Of a stretch of DNA of 44,134 bases, positions 10,280 through 21,590 are shown piece after piece. Every line of letters starts with the position of its first letter. The stretch's first letter is position 1. The DNA comes from Gammaproteobacteria bacterium (GTDB lineage: Bacteria; Pseudomonadota; Gammaproteobacteria; Pseudomonadales; Azotimanducaceae), in the NCBI GenBank assembly GCA_018647445.1, contig JABGTE010000099.1:1-44134 (forward strand), written 5' to 3'. The translations under genes were made by a program, and so were the position numbers. Under the pieces are notes generated by a model, which saw nothing but the letters and a program-made list of their open reading frames with translations, made no database searches and was not told the origin of the DNA.

Positions 10280-11086
10280 ATGACCCGACTCTTTATTTTT
10301 CTTCAGTATCTGATTCCTCAGCATTTATTATCCCGCTGCATCGGTTATGTCGCCCGATCCGAGATTCCTTGGCTGAAGGATTTTGTGATCAAACAATTCG
10401 ACAGCATTTATAAAATCGACTGGACCGTGGCAGCACGCACAGAGCCGGAACAATATGTTTCTTTTAATGATTTTTTTACCCGGGCATTAATTCAAGATGC
10501 CCGCCCCCTCACCGGTAGGCTTGTATCGCCCGCCGACGGTCTCGTTTCAGTTACCGGTGACATCAAACACCAGCGAGCTATTCAAGCCAAAGGACACGAT
10601 TATTCGATCCCTCAATTGCTGGGTGAAACCTTACCGACGTCATTCAATAACGGCAGTTTTTTGACCGTCTACTTGGCCCCAAGCGACTATCACCGAGTGC
10701 ATTTCCCACAACAAGGCGCACTCCAGACTGCTCGATATATTCCGGGTGCCCTTTTTTCCGTTAACCAGACAACGGCCAACCACGTTCCGGGGTTATTCAC
10801 CCGAAACGAGCGCCTTGTGCTGCGCATCACCTCAAGCGAGGGCGATTATTATCTGGTTTTGATCGGCGCCATGATTGTTGCCGGTATCCAACCATTTTGG
10901 GATATTGCGCCCTTCAAAGCCCAACAGCCTATCGATCAACCAATGCAAGGGCTAGCCGTTGATCAAGGTCAAGAGGCGGGCAGATTTTTGTTGGGCTCTA
11001 CCGCCATCTTGATTACTCAGGCGAACCAAAAATGGTGCGTTGCTCCAGGCAGCACCATCAAGATGGGTCAAGCGCTCGTCAGCTAA
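10280..11086 (+). CDS. psd: Phosphatidylserine decarboxylase proenzyme
   Basis: YLAPSDYHRVHFP and C-terminal FLLGSTAILI with LGST self-cleavage motif. Confidence 0.96.
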   Translation: MTRLFIFLQYLIPQHLLSRCIGYVARSEIPWLKDFVIKQFDSIYKIDWTVAARTEPEQYVSFNDFFTRALIQDARPLTGRLVSPADGLVSVTGDIKHQRAIQAKGHDYSIPQLLGETLPTSFNNGSFLTVYLAPSDYHRVHFPQQGALQTARYIPGALFSVNQTTANHVPGLFTRNERLVLRITSSEGDYYLVLIGAMIVAGIQPFWDIAPFKAQQPIDQPMQGLAVDQGQEAGRFLLGSTAILITQANQKWCVAPGSTIKMGQALVS

Positions 11087-12063
11087 TGATTCGGCCAAGA
11101 AAATAGTTGCACCTCAGATAAGGTTTTGGCTTTGAGCCAAACCATCACCAATCGATCGATTCCAAGCGCAACGCCGGCGCAGGCGGGCATCAAAGCGCTT
11201 GCCTCAGCGAACGCGGTATCAAAAGCAATACTTGGCAGGCCGCGATTGATCCGAGCAGTTGCCATCACTGTATGCCGACTCAAAATGACCGCCGGATCTC
11301 GAAGCTCAAGATAACCGTTCGCTAGCTCAGTACCCTGCCAATACAACTCAAATCGTTGGGCAGTATCCGTTTTAGGGTCAATTTCCGCGAGCGCCGCCTG
11401 ACATGGTGGAAATTCAGTTAGGAAAAAAATATCGCCGAGACTGGGTTGAAGAACCTCTAAGAACAAAAAGTCTAAACAATCGGATCGGAACTGATCATCA
11501 TCGTGCGGCGCTAAGTGGGTTACCTCTGCACCGGTCTCTTGCACCCACTGCCAAAGGCTCGACAAGGCTGCTTCGTTTGGATTAACCCCAAAGCGTTGCT
11601 CAAACACCGCCCGAAACGAATAGACCGGCAAATCGACCTTAGATTGCGCCCGCCAAATCTCCGGGGGCTCAGGCAAGGCATTCAACAGGTCCACCACTTC
11701 GGCCATCAGGCCAGATAAGCTGAGGCCCGGGCGATACCATTCGAGCATGGTGAATTCAGGATTATGCTGGCTGCCCTGGTCGCCGCGCCTAAACGCAGGA
11801 GTGATCTCGAAGATGGCTTCGCGATAGACCGCTAAGGCCCGTTTTAACGCGTATTCCGGGGAGGTCTGCAAAAACAATTTTTCAGCTTGATCCGAGACTT
11901 CAAAGCTCGACAGCTGAGCATCGAACGTACCCGAGCGGCTCAAGGACGGCGTTGAAACCTCGGTCACTGACCTTGCCTCGAAAAACCGACGAATGGCAGC
12001 AAGTACCTTGGCCCGCGCCTTCAGCACAGGCCAGGTTGGCATCGGTTGCACGCCCTGGTTCAC
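11083..12063 (-). CDS. epmA: EF-P lysine ligase EpmA (PoxA/GenX, class II LysRS-like)
   Basis: [54 protein letters not shown]; overlaps efp by 4 nt. Confidence 0.96.
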   Translation of the reverse strand: MNQGVQPMPTWPVLKARAKVLAAIRRFFEARSVTEVSTPSLSRSGTFDAQLSSFEVSDQAEKLFLQTSPEYALKRALAVYREAIFEITPAFRRGDQGSQHNPEFTMLEWYRPGLSLSGLMAEVVDLLNALPEPPEIWRAQSKVDLPVYSFRAVFEQRFGVNPNEAALSSLWQWVQETGAEVTHLAPHDDDQFRSDCLDFLFLEVLQPSLGDIFFLTEFPPCQAALAEIDPKTDTAQRFELYWQGTELANGYLELRDPAVILSRHTVMATARINRGLPSIAFDTAFAEASALMPACAGVALGIDRLVMVWLKAKTLSEVQLFSWPNH

Positions 12064-12635
12064 GCGCTCTTACTACGCCCCTGGTATTCACCCGTTCGGG
12101 TATCAACGCGAATGGACTCACCGATATTAATAAATAGCGGTACCTTTACCACAGCCCCAGTTGACAAGGTTGCCGGCTTTGAGCCGCCCGTCGCCGTATC
12201 ACCCTTCAAGCCTGGGTCAGTTTCAACGATATCCAGGTCGACAAAATTGGGCGCCACCACAAGAATCGGAACATCATTCCACAACGTCACCGTACACCGG
12301 CCATTTTCCTTTAGCCACTGGATTCCTTCGCTGACCGCTTCTTTATCCGCTGCGATCTGCTCGTAACTATCGTCGGTCTTCATAAAATGCCAATACTCAC
12401 CATCTGAATACATGTATTCCATCTCGTATTCCATGACATCGGCACCTTCCAGGCTCTCACCCGACTTGAAGGTCCTCTCCCAGACTCGCCCCGATTTCAA
12501 ATTCTTAAGCCGAACGCGATTGAATGCTTGCCCCTTGCCCGGCTTCACAAACTCATTTTCCACAATGCTGCAAGGATCCCCTTCAAGCAAAACCTTCAAG
12601 CCAGATTTAAATTCGTTCGTGGAATAATTGGCCAT
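12060..12635 (-). CDS. efp: Translation elongation factor P
   Basis: [24 protein letters not shown] with modifiable Lys34 in the KPGKGQA loop; 191 aa. Confidence 0.98.
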   Translation of the reverse strand: MANYSTNEFKSGLKVLLEGDPCSIVENEFVKPGKGQAFNRVRLKNLKSGRVWERTFKSGESLEGADVMEYEMEYMYSDGEYWHFMKTDDSYEQIAADKEAVSEGIQWLKENGRCTVTLWNDVPILVVAPNFVDLDIVETDPGLKGDTATGGSKPATLSTGAVVKVPLFINIGESIRVDTRTGEYQGRSKSA

Positions 12636-12717
12636 AACTACCCTCTACCTGCAATGAGCTTAAACTAACAAGGTGCTATCTTACCGAGATTGTACGGCCG
12701 ATGGCGAGGCCAATGGC

Positions 12718-13926
12718 TTAGGACGCGCCAAGCTGGTCCCGATCACTGATTCCCAACAAATAAAGAATACTATCCAGCCCGAGGGTAGAGATTGCGTGCC
12801 GGGAACGCTCTCGAACCAAATCCTTCGCGTGGTATGCAATCCCGAGTCCTGCTGCACCCAGCATTTCTAAATCGTTTGCGCCGTCGCCCACGGCAATGGT
12901 TTGTGCCATGGAGATCCCTTCTTTATCCGCCAACGCTCTTAGGATTCGTGCTTTGGCTTCGGCATCCACCACAGGGGCCAAAACACGTCCTGTTAGAAAA
13001 CCGTCAAGAATTTCCAACCGATTCGCAAAAACATGATCGACGCCCAATTGGGCCTGTAAGGCATGACCAAAATAATCAAACCCACCAGACAGAATCGCCG
13101 TCTTATAGCCCAACAACTTCAGCGTCTTAAATAACGACTCTACCCCTTCCGTGAGTGGTAATTGGGCGGCAACCTCACTGAGCGTTGTCTCAGGCAAGCC
13201 CTCAAGCAGCGCCACACGCCGGATCAAACTTTCCCGGAAATCAAGTTCTCCAGACATCGCTTGATGGGTAATTTTGGCAACCTCGGCGCCAACCCCCTTG
13301 TGTTTTGCCAGCTCGTCAATAACTTCGGTTTCGATCAGCGTGGAATCCATGTCAAAGGCAATAAGTCGTCGATGCCGTCGGTAGATACCGTCTTCTTGTA
13401 CCGCAAGGTCCAGCGTTAGCTCCGTTGCCAGCGCCATAAGTTTTTTTCTAAATAACGGACTTGGCGTCCCGCGAAGTGACCATTCGAGACACGCCCGAGT
13501 GGGCTTTTCGGACGGTTCGAGCGGAACGCGGCCAGAGAGCCGGTTAACCTGATCGATATTGAGACCTTCATCCGTCACAATATGCGCTAAACGGGACAAT
13601 TGTGCCGCGGTAATCTTTCGACCCAAAATGGTTAAGATGCTGCGCGTCTGACCTTGCCGGCTGACCCAGTCAGCATACTCAAGATCTGTTACGACTTCCG
13701 CTTCAACCGACAAACCCTCGGCCACAAACATTGATTTTAAATGATCGATCGCCTCATTTTGCTCGGGTGCTGAACGCACCAAAATACCTAAGGTTAGGTA
13801 GTCGTGAATAACTGACTGGCCCATATCCAGAACTTCCATTCCGGCCTGGGCAAGAATAGTCGTCAATTTAGCGGTCAATCCACGACGGTCTTGACCGGTG
13901 ACATTGATAAGAATGACGTTCTGCAT
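12718..13926 (-). CDS. serB: Phosphoserine phosphatase SerB with N-terminal ACT domains
   Basis: FDMDSTLIETEVIDELA HAD motif I, AILSGGFDYF, VGDGANDLEMLGAAGLGIAYHAK; start at MQNVILINVTGQDRRG (13926) with upstream GAGGA. Confidence 0.95.
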   Translation of the reverse strand: MQNVILINVTGQDRRGLTAKLTTILAQAGMEVLDMGQSVIHDYLTLGILVRSAPEQNEAIDHLKSMFVAEGLSVEAEVVTDLEYADWVSRQGQTRSILTILGRKITAAQLSRLAHIVTDEGLNIDQVNRLSGRVPLEPSEKPTRACLEWSLRGTPSPLFRKKLMALATELTLDLAVQEDGIYRRHRRLIAFDMDSTLIETEVIDELAKHKGVGAEVAKITHQAMSGELDFRESLIRRVALLEGLPETTLSEVAAQLPLTEGVESLFKTLKLLGYKTAILSGGFDYFGHALQAQLGVDHVFANRLEILDGFLTGRVLAPVVDAEAKARILRALADKEGISMAQTIAVGDGANDLEMLGAAGLGIAYHAKDLVRERSRHAISTLGLDSILYLLGISDRDQLGAS

Positions 13927-14032
13927 CGTTTGGATTCCTCGGCGAGTGCGCATTATCCAACAAATGACGCATCGGCGACAGGGTCCAAGTTAGTGCGATA
14001 TACTGCGCGCCAGGAATCCTTCGAAGTTTATA

Positions 14033-15043
14033 ATGCAAGATTTGCGGTTTCGCATATTAACGCTGTGTGTCGTGCCCTTTCTGATCGGAAGTGGCCTGGT
14101 ATTACTGACCGCGTTGATCAGCCTTCAATCTCAAACAGACCAAGCTGAGCAACAACTAGCAACGACCTTACTAAAGCATAAGACATCCGACGCTGCCTTG
14201 TATTTAGCAACTGAGGACTGGATCGCGCTCGCCGTGATTCTCGATCAGTTAGCGCAAGCGACCGGTATGGGCCGTGCTGAAGTCATGAATTCTGATAATC
14301 GCTTAGTGCTGGCCAGTGGCAAGGCTCCGGCACGTCACGCCGAGTACACAGCGTCCTTAGAGCATGAAGGTTTAATCATCGGGAAGCTTTCGCTGATTGT
14401 TAACCAGGCCCCGAGTACCGACGCGATTCAAGCCTTGCTGATCCAGATCCTCTGCATGATTTCGGCCATGACGATCGTCATGGGCTTCACCGCTTGGAAG
14501 TTCGGTGACTTCATTTTGATTTGGCTCAGTTTAAAGTTCGGTCAAAAACCGGCTGCACCCAAATCAGTTGTCGAACATATCCCAGCACCTTCGGACAGTC
14601 CCATGGTTGGGATATTTTCCATCAAACTCACCCCTGCAAGGCTTGTGCCTTTCGCGGCACTCCAAGCAGCTGCCAGGCAGCATTTTGGAGAACTGACGGA
14701 GCTTCAGCCTGGGGATTATGAAGTGCACTTCAAACAAGCTGACCCGGCCCAACACAGCCTTGAGTTCTTTGAGGCGATGCAAGCCCTGGTAGAAGTGGTG
14801 GCAGGTCTAAACATCCGCATGGCCTTTGCCATTGATCAAGCCGAGGCCTCGGAAGCCCTTGGCAAGCGCGTTAAGTATCTCGCCTCCTTAAGTCGTGGCG
14901 CACTGGTCTTAGATGAGCAGACCAAGACTCAGCTCGCGCACATCACGCACCCTTCTTTTGAAACCGCGCCACTGTCATCCTCATTTGCCTCAGACCTGAT
15001 CTTGCACACCCTCACAATGAGCACTCCAACTCAAAGTGTTTAA
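14033..15043 (+). CDS. AhpA/YtjB (Smp)-family membrane protein
   Basis: N-terminal TM, periplasmic-like region, second TM (LIQILCMISAMTIVMGF); divergent from serB as ytjB/smp is in E. coli. Family call leans on neighbourhood. Confidence 0.7.
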   Translation: MQDLRFRILTLCVVPFLIGSGLVLLTALISLQSQTDQAEQQLATTLLKHKTSDAALYLATEDWIALAVILDQLAQATGMGRAEVMNSDNRLVLASGKAPARHAEYTASLEHEGLIIGKLSLIVNQAPSTDAIQALLIQILCMISAMTIVMGFTAWKFGDFILIWLSLKFGQKPAAPKSVVEHIPAPSDSPMVGIFSIKLTPARLVPFAALQAAARQHFGELTELQPGDYEVHFKQADPAQHSLEFFEAMQALVEVVAGLNIRMAFAIDQAEASEALGKRVKYLASLSRGALVLDEQTKTQLAHITHPSFETAPLSSSFASDLILHTLTMSTPTQSV

Positions 15044-17290
15044 TCAGCGCTTCAATTCTACGCGATCAACTTTTTGAAACCCTCGCGGTAGTTTTAAGCC
15101 GCGGCGGGCGCGCTCACCTCGATAATGCGTTAGCTCTTTAAGCGTTAACGTAATGTGCCGTTTGCCCGAATACACTGTCAGCGCGTCGGACTCGGAAAAA
15201 ATTATGACATGACCGAGAAATTCGGTTCTGTTTTTCAGGGCGGCGCTGGGAATATTAATCAGTTTATTACCTTTGCCTCGCCCTAACTCCGGCAATTCTT
15301 TCGCTTGAAAAATGAGCAACCGGCCTTCTGTTGTAAAAGCTGCGATTAACTGATCTTCTAACGCCTCAACCCGATAGGGCGACATCGATTGCGCCCCATT
15401 CGGCACACTGAGATACGATTTTCCTGCCTTGTTTTTACTGATCATGTCCTCAACTCGGCCAATAAACCCATATCCGGCATCGCTGACAATCAAATACTTT
15501 TGTTCCGGTTCATCTAAAATTAAACCGGTAAAGCGACTCCCAGGTGGCGGATTGAGCTTTCCCGTTAGTGGCTCGCCTTGGCCCCGAGCTGATGGCAGAA
15601 GGTGTGCCGCTAGTGCGTAACTACGGCCCGCACTATCAAAAAACACCGCAGTTTGATTAGACTTACCCAGGGCCGCAGCTTGGAACTGATCACCCGATCG
15701 ATAGCTCAACTCCTCGACTTTCACGTCGTGACCTTTCGCCGCGCGAACCCAACCGTTTTCTGATAGAACCACCGTTATCGGGTCATTCGACATCAGATCT
15801 CGCTCAGAAAAAGCCTGCGCCTCTTGTCGTACAACAATTTTCGATCGCCGATCATCGCCATAGGTTTCGGCGTCTTGCATCAACTCTTTTTTAATAAGCG
15901 TCCGAAGCCGAGCTTTCGAGCCAATAATCTGCTCCAGCGACTGACGCTCAACGGCGAGCTCGTCTTGCTCACCCCGAATCTTGACTTCTTCAAGCTTGGC
16001 AAGCTGCCGCAACCTCAAATCGAGGATCGCTTCGGCTTGGCGATCACTCAGCGCGAAGCGGTCGATCAAAACCTGTTTCGGTTTGTCTTCAGTCCGAATA
16101 ATGTGAATGACTTCATCGATGTTCAAAAACGCGATCATCAAGCCTTCAAGCAGGTGAAGCCGATCCAAAATCTTTTCAAGCCGATACTGCAAACGTTTCA
16201 GAACCGTGGTTTGTCGATACTCTAGCCACTGGCTCAGGATTTCTCGAAGCGAGCACACGCCCGGCCGGCCGCTGAGTTGGATGACATTTTGGTTAACCCG
16301 ATAAGTCCGCTCTAAATCCGTGCTGGCAAAAAGGTGGCCCATCAACGTATCCAGATCGACTCGGTTGCTCTTCGGCACGATCACGATGCGTGTCGGATTT
16401 TCATGATCGGACTCATCGCGCAAATCGACCACCATGGGAAGTTTTTTGGCCTGCATCTGACCTGCAATTTGCTCAAGAATCTTGGTACCCGAAACTTGGT
16501 AAGGCAGCGCTGCAATGACGATTTCACCGGCTTCGACGCTATAAACCGCTCGAGCCCGAACTGAGCCGCGACCGGTTTCATAGGTTTGCTGGATCTCTTC
16601 AGGGCTCGAAATAATTTCTGCTCCGGTTGGGAAATCTGGACCACGGACGTGGGTCATGAGGTCTGCAACCGTTGCCTTGGGCGAATCCAAAAGATGGATA
16701 CAGGCACTCACAATTTCATTCAAGTTATGCGGCAAGATATCCGTTGCCATACCCACGGCAATGCCAGTGCCGCCATTGAGCAAAAGGTTTGGTAGACGGG
16801 CCGGCAACACCACCGGCTCATCCATCGTGCCATCAAAATTGGGAATCCAATCAACCGTACCCTGACCGAGCTCCGACAATAACACTTTCGAATACTGGGT
16901 AAGCTTTGACTCGGTATAGCGCATCGCCGCGTAGGATTTTGGGTCATCGGGCGAACCCCAGTTACCTTGGCCATCGACCAATGGGTACCGATACGTAAAG
17001 CTCTGAGCCATCAAGACCATCGCTTCATAACTCGCGGAGTCGCCATGGGGATGATACTTACCGATCACATCACCAATGGTGCGGGCAGATTTCATGTATT
17101 TCGCATCAGCTGTTAACCGAAGCTCACTCATCGCATAGGTAATACGACGTTGAACGGGCTTCAACCCATCGCCAATATGCGGCAAGGCCCGGTCATTGAT
17201 CACATACATTGCGTAGTTTAAGTAGGCACTTTCAGTAAATTCAGCCAGCGACTGGCTTTCGATGTTGCCGACATCTTGCTCGAGTGTCAT
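15044..17290 (-). CDS. parC: DNA topoisomerase IV subunit A
   Basis: [56 protein letters not shown]. Confidence 0.98.
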   Translation of the reverse strand: MTLEQDVGNIESQSLAEFTESAYLNYAMYVINDRALPHIGDGLKPVQRRITYAMSELRLTADAKYMKSARTIGDVIGKYHPHGDSASYEAMVLMAQSFTYRYPLVDGQGNWGSPDDPKSYAAMRYTESKLTQYSKVLLSELGQGTVDWIPNFDGTMDEPVVLPARLPNLLLNGGTGIAVGMATDILPHNLNEIVSACIHLLDSPKATVADLMTHVRGPDFPTGAEIISSPEEIQQTYETGRGSVRARAVYSVEAGEIVIAALPYQVSGTKILEQIAGQMQAKKLPMVVDLRDESDHENPTRIVIVPKSNRVDLDTLMGHLFASTDLERTYRVNQNVIQLSGRPGVCSLREILSQWLEYRQTTVLKRLQYRLEKILDRLHLLEGLMIAFLNIDEVIHIIRTEDKPKQVLIDRFALSDRQAEAILDLRLRQLAKLEEVKIRGEQDELAVERQSLEQIIGSKARLRTLIKKELMQDAETYGDDRRSKIVVRQEAQAFSERDLMSNDPITVVLSENGWVRAAKGHDVKVEELSYRSGDQFQAAALGKSNQTAVFFDSAGRSYALAAHLLPSARGQGEPLTGKLNPPPGSRFTGLILDEPEQKYLIVSDAGYGFIGRVEDMISKNKAGKSYLSVPNGAQSMSPYRVEALEDQLIAAFTTEGRLLIFQAKELPELGRGKGNKLINIPSAALKNRTEFLGHVIIFSESDALTVYSGKRHITLTLKELTHYRGERARRGLKLPRGFQKVDRVELKR

Positions 17291-17305
17291 TGTTTTTCCT
17301 TGAAT

Positions 17306-19207
17306 CTAGTTCAGTTCGGCGAGGTCGCCTTTGTGTTCCAGCCAAATTTTACGATCGCCCGCCCGTTTTTTAGCGAGCAGCATATCCAACAGGTTATCCA
17401 CTTCCTGCCTGTCCTCAACGGTCAAACGCACCAAGCGCCGGGTATCGGCCGACATTGCAGTTTCCCTAAGTTGGAGCGCATTCATCTCACCCAGGCCTTT
17501 GAAGCGTTGCACCGAAATCTTGCCTTTGATCTTCTGGCTTTCAATACGGTTCAGAATGGCAGCCCGCTCGGATTCATCCAGCGCATAAAAGACCTCTTTC
17601 CCGACATCAACCCGATAAAGCGGGGGCATGGCAACAAAGACATGACCTTCTCGAACCAAAGCTGGGAAGTGGCGCACAAACAGTGCAATCAGCAGGCTAC
17701 AAATGTGCAGGCCGTCGGAATCGGCATCGGCCAAAATACAAATTTTGCCGTAGCGCAATCCGGACAAATCATCGGAGCCCGGATCCATGCCAAGCGCTAC
17801 AGAAATATCATGGACCTCTTGAGAGGCAAGAATGTCAGCGGAATCCACTTCCCAAGTATTAAGGATTTTGCCCTTGAGCGGCATGATCGCTTGGGTTTCT
17901 CGATCGCGCGCTTGTTTTGCGGAACCGCCGGCCGAATCCCCCTCAACCAGAAACAGTTCACCCATCATCGCGTCCTGGCACGAACAATCGGTCAGCTTGC
18001 CGGGCAAAGCCGGGCCAGTTGTGACCTTCTTCCTTGCGATTTTCTTCCCCGCACGCAACCGCGCTTGTGCATTATTAATAGCCATTTCGGCCAGCTTTTG
18101 ACCTTCTTCCGTATGCTGATTCAACCACAAGCTAAAACTGTCTTTAACAGCAGAGGAAATGTAACCGGCGATGTCCCGCGAATTTAAACGATCTTTAGTT
18201 TGACCCGCGAACTGAGGATCCAGCATCTTCGCGGACAAAACGTACGCGCACCGCTCCCAAATATCTTCTCCAGAAATTTTCAGACCCCGGGGCAGTAAGT
18301 TCCTAAACTCGCAAAACTCACGCAAAGCTTCCAGCAAGCCGGTTCTAAATCCATTGACGTGCGTCCCACCCATGCCTGTTGGAATCAGGTTGACGTAACT
18401 TTCGGTTAAAGGTTGACCCCCCTCCGGCAGCCATTGCACTGCCCAATCAACAGCTTCATTTGTACCCGCCTGAGCGCCAGTAAAAGGCTCGCTGGGCAGA
18501 ACCTCAAATCCTGCAAGTTCCATAGCCAGGTAATCTTCTAAGCCTTCGGCGTACAACCATTCTGTAGTTTGGTCCTCAACATTCGCCTCGTGCTCATTTT
18601 TAAAGATGACTCTGAGCCCAGGACACAGCACCGCTTTGGCCCGCAGCAGATGCTTAAGCCTTGAGACCGAGAACTTCGCGCTGTCAAAATATTGGGGGTT
18701 GGGTTTGAATTCGATGGTTGTACCCGTATTTCGCTTACTGACCGATTCAAGGATCGTTAAGGGCGCCACCATAACGCCGTCTTTAAAACCCATGTGGTGC
18801 AGGTTGCCCTCGCGCTTTACAAACACTTCAAATCGCTCGGACAGCGCATTGACCACCGAGACGCCAACACCGTGAAGCCCGCCTGAGAAACGATACTGGT
18901 CGCTGTTGAACTTTGCGCCAGAATGCAGGCGCGTCAAAATTAACTCAACGCCGGATACTTTTTCCTTCTGATGCAGGTCGACCGGCATCCCGCGACCATT
19001 GTCACTGATCACCATGGCGTCATCTTTTTGTAGAATCACCATGATTTCACTGGCATGGCCTTCCAAGGCTTCATCGACGCAATTATCGATGACTTCTTGG
19101 GCCAAGTGGTTCGGACGAGTCGTTTCGGTATACATGCCTGGCCGTTTTCTAACGGGATCCAGGCCTTCTAAAACTTCGATTGAATCGGACTGATAATTAC
19201 TGGCCAT
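17306..19207 (-). CDS. parE: DNA topoisomerase IV subunit B
   Basis: EVLEGLDPVRKRPGMYTETTRPNHLAQEVIDNCVDEAL, LFLVEGDSAGGSAKQARDR, QRFKGLGEMNA. Confidence 0.98.
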   Translation of the reverse strand: MASNYQSDSIEVLEGLDPVRKRPGMYTETTRPNHLAQEVIDNCVDEALEGHASEIMVILQKDDAMVISDNGRGMPVDLHQKEKVSGVELILTRLHSGAKFNSDQYRFSGGLHGVGVSVVNALSERFEVFVKREGNLHHMGFKDGVMVAPLTILESVSKRNTGTTIEFKPNPQYFDSAKFSVSRLKHLLRAKAVLCPGLRVIFKNEHEANVEDQTTEWLYAEGLEDYLAMELAGFEVLPSEPFTGAQAGTNEAVDWAVQWLPEGGQPLTESYVNLIPTGMGGTHVNGFRTGLLEALREFCEFRNLLPRGLKISGEDIWERCAYVLSAKMLDPQFAGQTKDRLNSRDIAGYISSAVKDSFSLWLNQHTEEGQKLAEMAINNAQARLRAGKKIARKKVTTGPALPGKLTDCSCQDAMMGELFLVEGDSAGGSAKQARDRETQAIMPLKGKILNTWEVDSADILASQEVHDISVALGMDPGSDDLSGLRYGKICILADADSDGLHICSLLIALFVRHFPALVREGHVFVAMPPLYRVDVGKEVFYALDESERAAILNRIESQKIKGKISVQRFKGLGEMNALQLRETAMSADTRRLVRLTVEDRQEVDNLLDMLLAKKRAGDRKIWLEHKGDLAELN

Positions 19208-19331
19208 ACTTTTTATATTCCAACGCTTAATGACTTCTTAAGACAATCCATGTGCACGTCACAAGACCGGACATCAAATTTTTTTCGGTAGGCGCTCAGG
19301 CCAGATCTCAGCGAGCCCAAGAGCGCACGAG

Positions 19332-19337
19332 ATTATA
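19332..19337 (-). promoter_or_regulatory. Putative -10 element (TATAAT on minus strand) upstream of parE
   Basis: ATTATA on the plus strand at 19332-19337; no clear -35 at 17 bp. Confidence 0.35.
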
Positions 19338-19359
19338 ACGGGAAAGAATCCCGGACGTA

Positions 19360-19836
19360 TCAATCATCGACAATCATTATCGTGTCTTGGGTTCGACCGT
19401 GCTCAATACAAACTGCGAGCAACTCACCAAGGGCACGATTAACCTGTGATTTTTCATCTGGATGATGCAGCGCTTTATTTGGCACTTCGTAGCGCTGTCG
19501 CAGCTTTTGATGATCGCCAATCCCAAGCACTTCGGCAGTCGAGAGATCGTGGTACAAGCAAATCGATAATCGTGGCCAAACCAACCAGGACAGTTGGTCC
19601 AAACCACCTTTCACCGAGATCGTCATAAAGGTCGTGTAAGGGCAGCGCTCGGTCACCCTCAAGTCTACTTCAACCTCACGCTCGCCAAGCAATACCACAA
19701 ACACCAAGGCATCAACCGTTTGATGATTAGGGAACAGCTGCAAAAATCGAATGTAGTTGGCATCGCAACTTTCCAAATCAGCACTGAGATTTGGTACATA
19801 GCGACGATTTTTCCGAGTCTCTTTAACGTTCATCAA
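19360..19836 (-). CDS. DUF1249 (YqiB-family) protein
   Basis: YVPNLSADLESCDANYIRFLQLFPN, DLRVTERCPYTTFMTI; near parE as in other Gammaproteobacteria. Confidence 0.85.
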   Translation of the reverse strand: MMNVKETRKNRRYVPNLSADLESCDANYIRFLQLFPNHQTVDALVFVVLLGEREVEVDLRVTERCPYTTFMTISVKGGLDQLSWLVWPRLSICLYHDLSTAEVLGIGDHQKLRQRYEVPNKALHHPDEKSQVNRALGELLAVCIEHGRTQDTIMIVDD

Positions 19837-19860
19837 AGCCTTACCTCAGGGGTAAGCCTA

Positions 19861-20313
19861 TCATCTTTTCGGGATCAAGCGTTCAGCCGCAGCCGGATTT
19901 AGACAGTCATATTCGATCAAAAGCGCCTGCACCCGATCCCGAATATCATTGCGAGAGGCTCTAAAAACGGTCTCAATATCCGCTGTTAAACCCTCAGCAC
20001 TCGCCGGATCCAGGAGCGGCCAATGGATTTTTCGAATCCTCGCCGGCACAACAGGGCAATGCTCATCAGCATGCCCACAAACCGTCACAACCAGATCAAG
20101 TGCATCAAAGTCGCACGCATTGATCACTTTTGAGGTCTGAGTACTGATATCTACCCCAGCTTCCAACATCGCCTGAGCCGCTCGTGGATTTAAGCCGTGA
20201 GCCTCAATCCCAGCTGAGCGAATGACCGCCCCAGGCTTTGCCATAGCCCTTGCCCAACCCTCAGCCATTTGTGAGCGGCAGGCATTCCCCGTACATAAAA
20301 ACAATATTTTCAT
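19861..20313 (-). CDS. arsC: Thioredoxin-coupled-type arsenate reductase / LMW-PTP-fold protein
   Basis: LFLCTGNACRSQMAEGWAR (CX5R loop) plus VVTVCGHADEHCPVVP, retaining the second and third Cys of the ArsC triad. Confidence 0.85.
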   Translation of the reverse strand: MKILFLCTGNACRSQMAEGWARAMAKPGAVIRSAGIEAHGLNPRAAQAMLEAGVDISTQTSKVINACDFDALDLVVTVCGHADEHCPVVPARIRKIHWPLLDPASAEGLTADIETVFRASRNDIRDRVQALLIEYDCLNPAAAERLIPKR

Positions 20314-21590
20314 CTTGGCGTAACCGCTCGACTAGGCAACCAAGGCGACAATCCTATTAATAATTGATCAAGCGCTCCGCGGCTCTCATCAACCAATTGT
20401 TGCGCGCGATCGATCTGCTGCTGCCTAATCACGGGATCCACCAACAGCGTCTCGAGCGCGGCAGTCAGCGCACGCTCATCCGCAACCAGCGTTAGCGCCT
20501 CGGCGCGCTGAAACTGTTCGGCCTGAGCTTCAAAATTAAAGACCCAAGGACCGGTCACAATGGCACACCCACACAGCGCCGCTTCTAAAAAATTATGTCC
20601 ACCGTGGGGCACAAGACTGCCGCCCACAAAGGCAACGGCGCTCGCACCATACCAATATAGCAGCTGGCCCATAACATCGACGATGACCACATCCGTATCC
20701 TCGGCAACCCCGTCGAGGGTTGCTCGGCAAGACAACAATCCCATCTGAGCTGACAAGGTTTGCAGCGCACTCACCCGTTGCACATGGCGCGGAACCAACA
20801 CCATGAGCAGGTCAGGATGCGTAACCTTCAGGGCCATAAAAGATGCTAACAATATCTGCTCTTCGCCAGGATGGGTGCTGGCCGCAAGCAAAAGCGTCCG
20901 ATGGCCGCACTTTGTCCGAATGAGGGTAACTTGTTCGGTGTAATCCGCTGGGCGCACCTGATCAGCTTTAATCGATCCCGTGACCGACAATTGATCAGCC
21001 TTGGCACCGAGGGCCGCAAAACGATTCGCGTGAGCAGTGGACTGCACCGCAATCCAGCTGAACTGACGCAGGGTAGCCCCCATCATTGATCCTAATTTTT
21101 GATACCCTTGAAACGATCGCTCAGAAAGACGGGCATTCAGCAATGCAACTGGAATCTCTCGCGACGCGCAAGCGGTCATCCAGTTGGGCCAAATTTCGGT
21201 TTCAATCATTAGTGCGAGTTTTGGCCTGACTTGATTTAAAAAGCGCTTGATACAGCGCTGCGCATCAAAGGGGCCGTAGCAAATCACAGCACGACCAGAA
21301 AATTGGCGCATCAACTGAGCGCGTCCAGTCGGCGTGGTCGTTGATAAAACCAGCGTATGGCCTTGGGCTAACAAGGCTTCAACCAAGGGCGCCGCCGCAA
21401 TGCTTTCACCGGCCGAAACCGCATGCAACCAAATATCCGCGCCCGGCCCCAAGCTGGACGGCATATATCCAAAGCGTTCTGCTATGTGATGCCGGTAAGC
21501 AGGCTCGCGTCGACCCCGGAACCAAAGCCGAATCAGGGCCCCTGGAATCAATAGCGGAATCAAAATATTGTAGAAAAATCGAACCATCAT
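20310..21590 (-). CDS. waaA: 3-deoxy-D-manno-octulosonic acid (Kdo) transferase
   Basis: IWLHAVSAGESIAAAPLVEALL, MIETEIWPNWM, FVGGSLVPHGGHNFLEAAL. Confidence 0.96.
   Translation of the reverse strand: MMVRFFYNILIPLLIPGALIRLWFRGRREPAYRHHIAERFGYMPSSLGPGADIWLHAVSAGESIAAAPLVEALLAQGHTLVLSTTTPTGRAQLMRQFSGRAVICYGPFDAQRCIKRFLNQVRPKLALMIETEIWPNWMTACASREIPVALLNARLSERSFQGYQKLGSMMGATLRQFSWIAVQSTAHANRFAALGAKADQLSVTGSIKADQVRPADYTEQVTLIRTKCGHRTLLLAASTHPGEEQILLASFMALKVTHPDLLMVLVPRHVQRVSALQTLSAQMGLLSCRATLDGVAEDTDVVIVDVMGQLLYWYGASAVAFVGGSLVPHGGHNFLEAALCGCAIVTGPWVFNFEAQAEQFQRAEALTLVADERALTAALETLLVDPVIRQQQIDRAQQLVDESRGALDQLLIGLSPWLPSRAVTPR

Noticed and set aside
10114-10413. 99-aa ORF overlapping the psd start
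   Set aside because: Overlaps the psd N-terminus in another frame and shows no homology-like pattern; does not resemble RsgA.
16976-17080. Quinolone-resistance substitution in ParC QRDR
   Set aside because: [12 protein letters not shown] keeps the wild-type Ser corresponding to E. coli ParC S80; nothing unusual.
17276-18187. 303-aa plus-strand ORF antisense to parE
   Set aside because: Lies entirely opposite a perfect parE reading frame, has low-complexity His/Gln/Arg-rich composition and no family motif; a codon-bias shadow ORF.
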